Origin: Myxocyprinus asiaticus
Lineage: Eukaryota; Chordata; Actinopteri; Cypriniformes; Catostomidae
Length of the DNA stretch: 64,000 nt
NCBI RefSeq assembly: GCF_019703515.2
Contig: NC_059349.1
Span: forward strand, 21,114,744 to 21,178,743
Reading direction: 5' to 3'
Shown here one piece after another: positions 40,573 through 53,000 of the stretch. Position numbers and translations under genes: made by a program. The notes under the pieces are model-generated. The model saw nothing but the letters and a program-made list of their open reading frames with translations, searched no databases and had not been told where the DNA came from. Within the stretch, counting starts at the first letter, position 1, and each line of letters starts with the position of its first letter.

Positions 40573-40740
40573 CTTTAGATTTAGTTGGGGTAAAGCTGTC
40601 AAAAGCATTGCACATGGATACAGCATTAGTGTTGATGCTGAAGAGAAAAATCCCGAAGCCGTCTTCGGCAGTGAATAACCGGCCGACACCTTTTCTTAAG
40701 CATCAGAGACAGAAGGGCAGAAATGAGTCCTCCTGTTAAG
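40573..40740 (-). other. possible alternative 5' exon of fam131a
   Basis: On the minus strand a good donor AAAG|GTACGT (40573/40572) follows an open frame that also ends in phase 0. Met codons in that frame give MLYPCAMLLTALPQLNLK before the donor; the upstream frame has no ATG. It lies next to a CpG-rich block. It could be a non-coding first exon, an alternative N-terminus, or chance. Confidence 0.3.
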
Positions 40741-40930
40741 CCACGAAACACATCGTCCCCGCCGCACCGTGTGTCTCTGACAGCGTCATCCCACCTGTAA
40801 CGCGCGCGCTCTTAAAGATATACGAGTCTCGTTCACGCGAACAGAGTCGGTGCGATAAGCGCGACTAAAACGAGATCGACTTGTTTTTCCTCAACGCATT
40901 TTCATTCTATAAATCTGTCCGCTTGTTTAC
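40740..40930 (-). promoter_or_regulatory. CpG-rich block, candidate fam131a promoter
   Basis: Dense CpG sequence (cgtcatcccacctgtaacgc, gcgcgctctt, then ttcacgcgaacagagtcggt and gcgataagcgcgac) stands out in an otherwise AT-rich, repeat-laden region and lies just upstream (minus strand) of a good splice donor at 40573. No TATA box or named factor site is claimed. Confidence 0.35.
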
Positions 40931-41318
40931 CGTTAGTGACCCCGCAACATATTCTCTGAACAAACGGTTGTCTCCATATCTAGAGTATTTTTGTGTCTCA
41001 GACAGGCATTAAAACCACTTTAACATTTCAAGGTCGAGAAGCTATGGTACAAACACAGTGTGGTTCCAGTCAGACAGCGGAAAATAAATAATCTTTCATT
41101 CAGAGCCAGTCAGAAGCCATAACTGCAGATGTGCATGTGATACATGGAAAACATGAGTAAGAAAGTAATGTCTCAAGGGTGAACTGCGGTTTAAAATAAC
41201 TTGTTAGAGGACCTCTGTCTGTCTGCTGTGTCTCAATTCACAATTTGTCCTTAACCACAAGTTTAATGACACTGGTTAAAAGAATATTACATATAATAAC
41301 GTGGGAAGTAGTAACACA

Positions 41319-41421
41319 TTAAAGGAATATTTCGGTTCCAATACAAGTTAAGCTCAACTGACATCATTTGTGGCATAATGTCGATTACACAAAAAAATTG
41401 ATTTCGACTCATCCCTCCTTT

Positions 41422-41454
<33 letters not shown>

Positions 41455-41961
41455 CAAAGCAAAAATCGAGTTACAGTGAGGCACTTACAATGGAAGTTAA
41501 TGGGGCCAACCTTTGATGGGTTTAAAGACAGAAATGTGAAGCTTAAAATAAAAAAAAATAAAAAAAGCACTTACATTAATTCTTCTGTTAAAACGTATAT
41601 ATTAAGTTGTTTAAATAATTTTTAGTCATTTTAGGTTGACGTGTCATCGTCATGGCAACGAAGTTGTAAAATTGGCTATAACTTTACCCAGAAAAGGTTA
41701 GTAAGCCATTTTATGACACTAAAATAATGTCATAATGCATATTGTTTACATCTTGTGGCTATACTTTTAAAACAGCGAGTATTTTACCATTTGCGGATTG
41801 GCCCCATTCACTTCCATTGTCTGGCTGGAACCCAGATTTTTTATCTTTTATTTTTATAAAAAGCAGGGGCAAGTCAAAACATTTTTGTGGTAATCATTAC
41901 TATGCCACAAACACTGTCAGATGAGCTTAACTCGTATTGAACCCCGAGTATTCCTTTAACA
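41319..41961. mobile_element. palindromic MITE (second family)
   Basis: Left aaaggaatatttcggttcca and right ccgagtattcctttaac; inner arms tacaagttaagctcaactga and atgagcttaactcgtattga pair. It contains a poly-A run (41426-41452). Confidence 0.85.
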
Positions 41962-41983
41962 CTTTTTCCAGATAAATATTAAC

Positions 41984-42412
41984 GGTGCACTCAAGTCATT
42001 TTTCCTCATTAAAAAAAGTTAAACCTCATCTCTTTAAGACATGAATTGTAATTTTGCAATATAAATGGGAAATCATGAGCACTCACATTAAAATGAAGAC
42101 TCCAGTCATATCAGTAACCTTATAAAAGCTGTTTTATTCTACATGGAGAGGGTCCTCACATGGAGGCCGCCATGTTAGAATCACATGACCAGTCGAATAC
42201 TAACTCCCTTAATCTCAGTAAACTTCCTGTTATTTGACACTTTCACTCACTGACTGAAGTGATCATGGTTGACTGTGAAAACTATATTTTCTACAATGGC
42301 ATCTGAAACTGAAAACTATTGATTTTAAATGATGCTGCATCCAGGCCACTAGGTGTCAGTGTAAGTCCAAGATGACACAAAGACAAAAGTTACTGAGTGC
42401 ACCTTTAAACTC
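41984..42412. mobile_element. MITE with GTGCACTCA termini
   Basis: Left gtgcactcaagtcatttttc, right acttttgtc-type complement ending ttactgagtgcacctttaa. No coding capacity. Confidence 0.55.
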
Positions 42413-42804
42413 AAATGTACAGCAAATAACCTAGATTTTTGAAGTAGTATTTTTTTATTGATGACTAACTTAAACTACATATTATGATATGATAAAAGCA
42501 GCTACAGAATCTGTTTATATTGGCTTATGTTTACAAATGTAAACACTGTCACGTCATTTAACATTAACATTCATAACATAATTATTTTCCTTCTGTCCAC
42601 CAAGGAAAGCATTACTGCTGCAATTGTGTATTATGGCAGTACATCTCTGTCAGCTTCATTTTTTTAAATATGTATGGCGCCCTCTTTTGGTAGGAAAGCT
42701 AACTACAGCGTAAAAAGCACTTGGGTGCAGTTCACCAAATTGCCACAGTGGTCTGCCCCCAGATTTCACATCCTTCAAGCAAACTCTTAGCAACTTAATA
42801 GTCT

Positions 42805-44006
42805 TTTATTATTTGCAATGTTTCCAGTCTGATGCGAAAGCATTAATTCCTTAAATAATAAAGAGAGCAAAAAATATTTACACATCTTTTTCAATAAAAC
42901 TATTCAATGGATCATTGTAAGCACCTCTTACCATCTGGAAGAAAACAAACCTTAAATACAGGGAAAATGCCATTTCAGTTGGAAAACAATAAATGGCATA
43001 ACATCAGATTTTTTAACTTTTAATGTCTGAAAATAAAACAAAAACAAGAAAACATCTATATATATGTACAGAATGCTCCTGAAATGTGTTTCCACTTTGC
43101 AAGTAGAAAAGGCTTTAGGATCATTACTGTCATTTCATCAAGTTGATTTTTCTATATGCTTCAAGTTTTAATGATTTCTCTTAAAATCCACTGCAGGCTT
43201 GCTCAAGCAGGGCTTTCATGAAGACCCTGATCAGTTCTTCAGGAGAGGTAAGATGCAAAAGTTTGGGGTAGGAGGCAGGACACGGATGGCTTAGTTAGGA
43301 AGCATGTTGGACCCCCCTACCCCCTCCTCTTCCAGCAGCACGAAAGGTCAAAGTCCATCCAGCATCATCCTGAAATTCAACAGGTCCACCCTTTACTAGA
43401 CTATACAGGAAGCAAAAAAGGGGAAATACAAACGCTACTCAAATTTCATCCATCACTTTGAGAAGTCAGCAAATACTACGCTCATATACCTTTATCTTTG
43501 TGGATTTAAAAACATGAATCCTCTCGCACTCACACAAAAGAGAATGAAATCCTTAAGTAAGAGCTCCACGTTTGATCTGACGTTACAAACCTAAAGGGCA
43601 TGATCACCATCATACCCTCTACACAAAATATATGACACCATATCTGGTCTGTCATATCACGTTGCATATAAATCCATATTAACATGAAAGAGCAGCGTTG
43701 GTTTGTACGGTTTTCAATTTCTCAAAATATAAATGACGATGAATTGTTAACACGTTCAAGCAGTCCTGCAGAATTTTTTTTTTTTTTTTACATTTTATTT
43801 TGTTTTCGGTGGACATTAGCCACAAGAGATATAGAGAGCAAAAGAAATGACTGAGAAATGATTGTAGTTTGTATTCATCAAGAGCCACCCTGCATAGATC
43901 AGATTGGCATTATGAGGATCAACTTCAACTTGGATGTCAGATATCCTCTCATTAGTCCCGGGCACTGGTTCCTCTCCAGCGCTATGTGGGCCGCCTCAGT
44001 CCAGGA
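42805..44006 (-). other. eif4g1: eif4g1 3' UTR and flank
   Basis: About 1.2 kb after the stop without recognised mobile elements, unlike its surroundings, consistent with a 3' UTR. Minus-strand AATAAA hexamers lie at 43799-43794 (about 210 nt after the stop, beside a poly-T/A run) and 42810-42805. Neither can be chosen from sequence alone. Confidence 0.45.
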
Positions 44007-47000
44007 TTAGCTGTTGTTGTCAGACTCGTCCTCTGCCTCCCGTAACCAGGTGAAGAAGGCAGTGACGGACTTCAGGGCCACACCCTTCCCTAGCTGCTCA
44101 GCCGGGTCTTTACTCGACTCCCATTTGTAGAAGGTCTCCTCTTTAATCACGTCCTCATCATACAGGGCATCGAAGAACATGCGCAGTAAATCTAGGTGAG
44201 AGAAAGACAAATTACTCAGCTTTACCTTCAATAATAGAGGTTTTAATGTAGAGGAAGAAATGTTTCCATATCCTTTGACCAATTATTTTCCATGATTTCA
44301 CTTACAAATTGTAATTTCAAGAAGATGAAACAGTTTAGAAACTGAGCATAACAAGACAAATTTATTGTGAATCTGACATCTACTTATTATGGTATAGTGA
44401 AGTGTCAGTGGACGCACACTTCAGAATCTCGCCAGATATAGCAGGTCATCCAGGTATTTCTTGCCTACTGTTTTATGAATACTGGGCAATTCCACAGAAA
44501 TGTCAACCATTCCAAGGAAAAATAAAAACCCCTTTTAAATAGTTCGTTTAGGTCTATACTTCACCGTATTTCAGTGCTATAATGAAATTCTTTAGGAAAC
44601 TGCATTGTTTATCCAACTCTTATGAGTACACCATTTGTAAAACAACATTTTCAACCAGCCATATTTGATGGTTGTAAAATAGGGATCAAAGGACTCTTTA
44701 TTTCCACTTTAACAATAATCAATTTCCAGAAAGAGAAGGAAATATCTGAGAAATATATACAATTTGTCATAACAGCACTTTTTAAAATAATAGATTGGCA
44801 TTTAAGTGCCACGTCACGTCTGTAACATTTTAGAGGAAAAGTTTATATTACTCAAACTATATTCACTCAAACAATATTCATTCGAATAATACTTTATGTA
44901 TAAAGCTAAATGTGTTACGGACACTTCATATCAAATCATGTGGATATCAATGAGAGAATCAAACATCCACCACTCTTTTCTTTTACCATGATGATTCAGA
45001 TAGATTGCTGATGATTGCTTTGGTCAGTGATGTGTTTCAAGCTTTCTGCACTTATAGCCAACATTTGAGAAGGGATCATTTTGACAAAATTTGCGATTTG
45101 AATATGAAAAACATCTAACATTGCTGCTGAGAGGGCGCCACTCACTTGCGCAGTGCTGACAGAAACGGTAAATGCAGACTATATTTCAAAGCACAGCCCT
45201 TTGCAGTTTAGTAATCGTGCAAGGTCATATGCCAAATTCCTCATGAGGTCTTGATGGATATGATGGATGTCATACCAATGTATCAGTGGTCAAATTCAGC
45301 ATGTTTCAAAGCATTTTGGATGGTTTTGTGGCTATTATTATTTCTGGATTTTGCATTTCAATTCACATGATTTTTACAAAGAGTGGTCTCCCAAAGACTT
45401 GTCCATTTGTCACGTCCATAGTGTGAGTTCATTTCCCGATCTAAACTGGACAAAACAAACATGTCTACACTGAAAATTTCTGATGTCTTGACTGTCTACA
45501 GGGGTCTATGATTATACAATAGGTTCCCTATACTGGAAATCAGTACTTTATATATGAAGTTAAATTTCACATTTTCACTGCAAATGTCATGTCCGTAATG
45601 CTGGAACTTCCCCATTGAGGATTCAGATGTTTTACTCATTTAACATACTGCTTTTGGCATACTATATAGTACGGAATTCATATTCAGATGTGGCTTTAGA
45701 ATTGTGATAATTTATGACTTGTCCAGTCCTGGAAATAAATTTAAAGCCCCTGATATTTCCATGTTTTCCATGACCATGGAAAGGCTTTAAGCAAATTTAT
45801 ATGTGAGACTACTGGTGAAAAAAAAAAAAAAAAAGCAACACTCACTGGCCGGCTGTTCCATCTGCACCATGAGAGCTTGGAGAGCGTAGAGTGCCTGCAG
45901 CTCCTTCGATTCATCATACAGATACTTGAGTAGCAGCCTGGACCTTAGATTAATCTGCTCCACATCCACCTTGTAGGGATTCTCACCTATAATAGTTTAT
46001 CAATGCACAATGCAATTAAAACCAGGTGCAGTTCAGGAAAAGTTCAGAAATGAAGTCAAAGGAAGGTCTCACGGATTCACTCACATATAACAGCAGATTG
46101 ACACACAGCCATCATTAAGGCCCGCACAAACTGATTGGAGTTTATCTGCTCCTCTTCTAAATTGGCCTTTGAAGAGAAAATGCCAGTGAGTCCAAATCCC
46201 ACACAGATAACTTGGTAGCTTTAATGCAGATCGTTCCAATACAATAAAGTTTGATTAAAGAGCACTGAAATTTAAAGCTCATGTGCTCACCTCTACCCAG
46301 TCATTGATCCTCTGGTTGTTGGCTTTATCCTGAAACAACCTGTCCAAATGTTTACTCAGCTCCTCTGTAGTCAGCTCTTTCTTACTGGGCATCTCAGACT
46401 CTTCACCCAGGGTGAACTCCATATTCTGCAAATAGAACATCTTAAAGGGTTGGTTCACCCAAATCTCACTCATGACGGTCCAAATTTTGAAGAATGTTGT
46501 CTTTGCACTTTTATCCATTTAATGATAGTGGAAGGGGCCTGAGCGCTGTCAGTCCTGAAAATTCTGCCTAAAATCATCCAGGAAAGACAGACATATGGGT
46601 CTGGAACTTCAAGACCTTTAACACATCCTCGTGCCCATAAAGAAACCATATATATTATATATTAAGGAACAAAAGACAAATACATAGAACAATACTTAGG
46701 CTCCTTAAACAGCTTTTAGTACCTTCTCTGTAACAAATTTATTGACATCCTCATCCTCTGGCAGAAAGTCTTTCCAGCTTAGTCCTGCCTCCAACCACAT
46801 GGCTCCAGCCTTTTTGTGACTCTATGAGAAAAATTCATGAAAAATTCCAGAAACTGTAGAGTATCCAAGAAAATTTCATTAAATATTTAATAGCATAAAA
46901 CTCACTATTCCTTTGCAGAGAATATTAAGTATTTCCACCAGCAGGACAGCTGCTTTTTCAATAGGCAGAAGAGGTTTGGACACTTCCCTGTGGAAATAAT

Positions 47001-50000
47001 CATTTAAAAAGTCAGATTGTGTGTGCATGCCTTAATTCTTTTGCTTGGATGGTTTATGGTCTTCGCATATGGGTATATGTAACTTAAGTTTAAAATTAAA
47101 TCTCAGAAAGGCATTGACTAACCTGAAGAGCTGGCCCATGGGGATGCCCCCCTCTTGCAACATGGGTGTGATGATCTCAGCCAAGTAGTGCCAAATGTGA
47201 GGAATGTCGATGGCCATGTCATCTGCTATTTCCAGAATCTCCTGTAGTCTAGTGGGCAAAATAAGTCATTAAAACCATGAGACCAGATCTGCATACACAA
47301 CACCATGTGGTGAAATCATGAACCCTCAAAAATAATTTTTTTTTTAGTGTGGGACAATTTTGTGTGCATCGGAAATTGATTGGATCATGAAAAGTGAGCA
47401 TTGCAGTCAATTGCAAAGGACTACTCCCCTCTTAAAACATTAGCATATTGGCTGAAAATTAAGTTGTATTGGTGATGCAAGTTGGAAAGGAAAAAGTCCT
47501 TTTAAGTTGGAGCCAGTTGTAATATGATGAAAGATTACATTTGCTTTTTCTATCAAATAAGTGTTAAGATGTATCATTCACAATAATACCAAGAACATGT
47601 ATAATTAAAGTAAATGCGGTCAACTTCATTCTGACTTCCCATACTGGGGCTTTTGAGAGGTTTTTCCCCAACTACCACTCAAGATCCTCCATGTTCCTCA
47701 GTTCCTCAATCCCATCAGTGTTGGTCAGTGGCCCAGACACGTGGCACAAAACAGAGGTCATCAGTGGAACAGGTGGCTACAATCTTCAGATGTCCATGTA
47801 CATCGTCGTTTGTCATAATATTGTGACTGCTGGCAGTTATTAACTCACCCCTTGTGGTACTGCTCAGCAGGTAGTATTCCTCCCCTAACGAGCTTCTGAA
47901 ACAGCTGACCTATGTGCTCTCTAGCGATGGTGCTGCGCTCCAGTGTGGATTCCACACCATTCCGTACAAACACGAAGAGCATAGGGGCACTGTTCAGCTC
48001 CTGCACACACTGCACTGCCTCCTATATATCAGTAACATGAGAGCAGAGTCAGTGAAATGGCACAAAATAGAGGTCATCGGTGGGGCAAAAAATACTTTAT
48101 GAACAACTAGGATAAAGACATGTCTAAATGTGCATACCTTCGTGTCACTGATGTGGAGATACTCTTCAATGATGGCTTTGGATTTCTTGTCCAGCTCATC
48201 CTCACTCAGAGTTGGATTAGCTGGAGCGGGGGGTGGAGGAGCCGCCATGGGTTTCACTGAGAAAATCAAAAAAGCAGAAGTGCAATCAATGTATGAACCT
48301 CCAATCATCAATTGACATCTTACATGCTTACAGTTCAACTCTTCTGTACTGCTGTTGTAGTTTCGGACAGTTCTCTCACCTGTCTCTTTGCTTCTTTCAC
48401 GCTCACGACTACCTCTGTCGCGGTTCTCCGTCATGCTGGACACACGGCGTACGGAATCTGGTGGTCCACGGCTGTCACCTCCTCTACGCTCTTCATTTTC
48501 ACGGCTGAAGCTGCGTTTGGTGAGGGCTGGACGGGGTCTGTCCAGGCCTCTGTCCCGGTCCTCACGCCTACTATCGAAGCGCTCGAAACGATCTCTGTCG
48601 CGATCACCACGATCTCGGTCACCACGATCTCTGTCGTTTCTGTCCCTACTGGAGCTACTCCTGCGCAGCAGATGGACATAAAACAAGGAGTCAGAAACAG
48701 ACATGATAACATTAGAATTATTATCATGTAACACTGAAGTCAATTGTCCTTTGTGCCACTAGAGCAACAAGAGTTTTTCAAAAGCTTACCTTTGAGGCAC
48801 TCTGCGATCAGAGTCCGCTGAGGAAGAAGAGGATGAAGAGGGTGCAGACTGCTGCAATGCAGAGAAGCGGTTGAGTGTGCTAGTGGCAGGTCTTCCCTGG
48901 TCTGAATTAGATAAGAGGACAACATTAGACCATACCAAGAATCAACTAAATTAATAACTCCACAATGACAAGAGTGATGGCATAATGATCAAAATCTTAC
49001 TACGGTATGAGTAATATCAATGTAACGGTTTAAATATTATGATATAATATAATATTTATGCTGGAAACATGACATGAATAAGTTAGTAATTTTACATCAA
49101 GCCAGCTTCCATGGCTATTTTTATGGTGAAAAACAAGTGAAAATATATTAAAACCTATGTAAGGTTTTTAAAATGAATTTTCGATAAGAACTTATGACAT
49201 GAAGAGCTAGGCTTCTGTATGCTGTGCTTGTTCCAATTTAAATAAGACTTGGCAACAACTCACCTTGATCTCCAGTGGACTTTGCTCCAGTCCCTCCACT
49301 GCTCCCTTTGCCCCAGCTACCCCATGAGCCCTTTCCTCCTGGAGCCAGAAGCTGGTTGTTGAAATCACCAGGCTGCAGAGAGACAAGACAGGAAATGTGG
49401 TTAAGATAGTGCATTATTCAAACTTCCATAGTTTGTATATTATGCCATGCAAGATCTTCACTTTCAAGGAGAAAAGGCTTCACCTTCGTAATTTTACTGA
49501 GGCGGCTGGTGTCAATCGGTCTGTTCTTGGTGGTAATAGGAACAATGTTCCAGCCCTCATCCTGTGTTTGGCTACCACGGCCCCCAGAGGAGTGCGGGCC
49601 ACCACGGCCCCCTCGACCCTGACCTGAGTCTTTCTTAGACAGAAGTTGTTGCTGTACTTTGGCCTGCTCTCTGTGTTCTTCCATCTCAGCCTCTTTATGG
49701 ATCTGGTCAATGGTCTTAGGACCCTGATCTCCTCTCCTGGGCACCCAGTTGTTCTGTGTGAGAGAGACAGTATGCAGACATTTAGAGAGTAAGAAATAAA
49801 AAGGACAGGAAAGACTGAGTGCATAATGAATAATTTTTTAGTTTAAAAATGAAGGCCACTTTCACACAACAGCTTTTGGTGCAAACCCAGGTCAGCTTGT
49901 TATCAGCGTTCAATTAGTGTGAAAGTTTGCAGTTTGTATAAACATTCTGCCGTAAATAACGAAAGCAAACTGCTATTGATGACGTATAATTTGCATCTCT

Positions 50001-53000
50001 GAATGCTCCCTATCACATCTATTGTATTTTATGTTTCTCATAGCTGCTTGTCTCTGAATAAATTGCCTTTAGAGAGCAGCTTGCATTCTTCGCATCTCTG
50101 CAATGCAATCCAGGACAGATAAAAAAATAAAAATAAAAAAATAAAAATTTGCATGCAAACTTTGGTGGTTAATCCAAAGGGTCAAAGATATGAAGAAAAC
50201 CGTGAAGCTGGCATCTTTACATCCAGAGTTGTTGCCTAGCTAAAGTGATAAACAGCTGCCAGTAGTAGAGGTTGACTGATGGGTTTTTTAATGGCCAATG
50301 CTGATATAAAAACAGCAGGGTGGTCAATAGGCCAATATCACAATTTAATATAACAGCATGTCATATACATAAATAGGCAAAAATGAATTAACTTTTATTT
50401 AGCATTAGATCCTCAAACTTTCACGCAACTGAAAAAATTGTTCAAAATTATATTGTGTTTATATGGTAGATAGCAGTTCCCATTTTAGTACTTGTTTGCA
50501 CATTAAGAAATTGTCGTACATCAGAAATGAAATAACCGTGCACACAGTAGTCCAGCAACCACAGACGATATGTGCGCATTAGCAACTGCATTTTTTCTTA
50601 CAAAAAGACAGAATCAAACGAACTGTACATACAGTGCACAGTGAAAGACATTTACTCGCCGCATGTGAAGCTCTTTTACTTTAAAGTTGCTCTATCTCTC
50701 TCGTGTGGATCCAGTGAGAGCAGCAATCTGACCGCTTACAGTTTTCTCATCCCGGAGCGCCTGTTTGGAGTGTCACAGACTAACCGTCATGCAATATTCG
50801 TGAATCAGAGGGATTCGTGAATCAGATTTAAACAAGGCTGTTACAAAACGTTCTTAAGAGGAAGATATACAAGCACTCAAAAGGAGGAAAACGGATTTGC
50901 GCAAGGTCCATGAAGTTTGTGAATTAAATATGTTTAAACGAGATTACCCACATAATTGTAGATGATATATGATGGTAGTTTTTTTATATTTACCTTTTTA
51001 TCATTAGACAAGACGGCTACCACTTACAGGGAATTGATGAAAAGGCTCCTTCACATGCAAGCAGAGATTCTCTGTGCCCTCACAGCTTAAGAAACTAATT
51101 TGCCAAATGGGAAAATTTACTGGCCGATGCAGATCATTTAAAAATATCGTCCTTGATGATAAACACGTACCATGCTTCAGACCACAAAAAATACTGTTAA
51201 TTTGCTGAAACACATCGTTACCTGTCGGAGGTCCAAAACATCCTGAAGCATGAAGCGTATTCTAGAAGACGTCTTCTTCTCTTTAATGATCTTCCCCATC
51301 TGGTTGAAGTACTGGTCCATACGAGGCTGCACAAAAAATTGAATGACTTTAAATCTGATTGTAATGGACTATAGCGAATGAAAACGGCTGGCAGTAAGGA
51401 GAGTGTGACTGTCAAACCTCTTTGTATAAAAGGACACCATCCTCTAGAATGTATTTTAAAGTGAAAAGGAATGTAGTCCCAAACATAAGTTTCCATTATT
51501 TCCAGAGCGTATGCTCATGATTACATACAAATATCAAAAGCACTGTAACGGTACGATTTTGTTTCACAAAAATTGCTAAGTTCTCTAAGACTATTGTAAC
51601 GTAAGGCCAAATAAGCAGTCATAGAAGAATCCTTCTAGCTTTACCATGCCTTTTTTAACCAACTCAAACCCATAGCTCTTTATGATGATAATGCAAGTAT
51701 AGTTATCATGTTGTCCCTTCAAAAACAAAAAAAAATTAAAACAGGCAAAAAAAATGTATGTTAACACTTAACCAGACTTAACGTACTGTACCTTGGCCTT
51801 CTCGAAGTCTAGGTCTTTGCCAATGGTGGATAGCAGTCTGCAGAGGCACTCTAAGCTCTCTTCGTCATGGTTCTTCAGGAGCTTCACAATACAGTCATGC
51901 ATGATGGGCTCTGTCAGCATTTTCAGTTTGAACAGTTCTCCTATGAACTTGATGTTGCCTAGTGACCGTCTGCGTGCCTTGTCCTTGGCATCCTCCAGCT
52001 CTTCTTTGAGGCGCTGGCGTTCCTCTTCCTACGGTGAAAATCAAAATGCTTTCAATAAAACTAATTCAACTGTAAGAAGTGTTCAAAATCATTAACAAAT
52101 ATGTGGTGGCACATCACCTCAGTGGAAGCATCCAGCTCTTTCTGTTTCTGCTCAAAGATCTCATCATCATCCTTATCCTTTTCAAACTCCTTCTGACAAC
52201 GATTGAGCAGCAGTTTACGGAAATTCACAGTGACTCCCGGTTTGTCTGAAGTGGGGACTTTAAGCTGAAAGACAAACAAAAAATTACTTTTAAAATTGAT
52301 AAAACATTTATTTCATGAATGGCAACATGACAAATCAGAAGCTCTGCAATAAGCTTCTTATGAGGGGGGTGCTACTGCTTTGACAAGCTGCCATTACAGA
52401 TGAGAACGATAAGATACTGGTTCAATTACAGAAAAACAGAAAAGCTTCCTCAAACCCATCAGTGCAGATCAGTGGCCCAGACATGTGGCACAAAACAGAG
52501 GTCATCAGTGCAGCAATCCAAATAGATTGAGACAGACAGATAGACGTGACTCACCCCCATAAGGCAGCGGCACATGTTGGCGTAAGCTACAGAGAAGTTG
52601 GGTTCTGAGATGGCTTTCTCGAATATGAGGTCAATGACCCCCTTGAGCCTCTCTTCGGTGTCTATGGAGAGCTCAGTCACTTGCTTCATCAGCTGCTGGA
52701 ACATCTGTGGCGTGAGCTTGTTAAGGACGCTGCGCACACGGCGGAAAAGCTCCTGCGTTTTTGCAGCCTCTGTGTCATCCTCCTCTTCCTCTCCTCCTCT
52801 GCTTTTGCCTTGCTTTTTGACCGAAGGCTTCCAAGCGTTCTCAGCCTGGTTGAGTTCCACATTGTCTTTAATAGACACGCTGGTGATGATCTTGGGGTTA
52901 CGGGGTTGCTCTTTGCCTCGACCCGGCTGTGGGCGCCGTCCAGACTGGGAGGAGTGCTTTAAAAAAAAAAAAAAAAAATCAATAAAAAAAAAAAAATAAT

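Larger units (their letters stand above)
44007..46987 (-). other. eif4g1: eif4g1 W2 (HEAT-3) exons and stop
   Basis: Exons 46987-46906, 46821-46723, 46425-46291, 46166-46085, 45986-45846 and 44191-44007 encode the C-terminal third, whose W2 domain binds MNK kinases (family knowledge). Recognisable pieces: [58 protein letters not shown], and the aromatic/acidic end [18 protein letters not shown] before TAA at 44009-44007. Confidence 0.93.
47123..48901 (-). other. eif4g1: eif4g1 Arg-rich linker and MA3 (HEAT-2) exons
   Basis: Exon 48901-48790 carries [15 protein letters not shown], identical to the human linker. Exon 48660-48380 is an Arg/Asp-rich stretch (repeated RDRGD units) poor in alignment but open throughout. 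MA3 begins in 48256-48138 ([20 protein letters not shown]) and runs through 48021-47849 ([20 protein letters not shown]) and 47248-47123 ([20 protein letters not shown]). MA3 is the second eIF4A-binding domain in the family. Confidence 0.92.

Noticed and set aside
40465..40689. 74-codon minus-strand ORF starting at 40689
   Set aside because: Its first codon is GTG, and it reads through a good donor at 40573; only the part before the donor is considered.
48025..48090. Third snord66-like unit as a functional snoRNA
   Set aside because: C box degraded, guide changed, and the last CUGA almost touches the 3' splice site; kept only as a remnant.
47994..48743. A 249-codon continuous minus-strand frame
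   Set aside because: It is read-through of two eif4g1 exons and their introns; splice sites and human similarity show exon limits 48660-48380 and 48256-48138.
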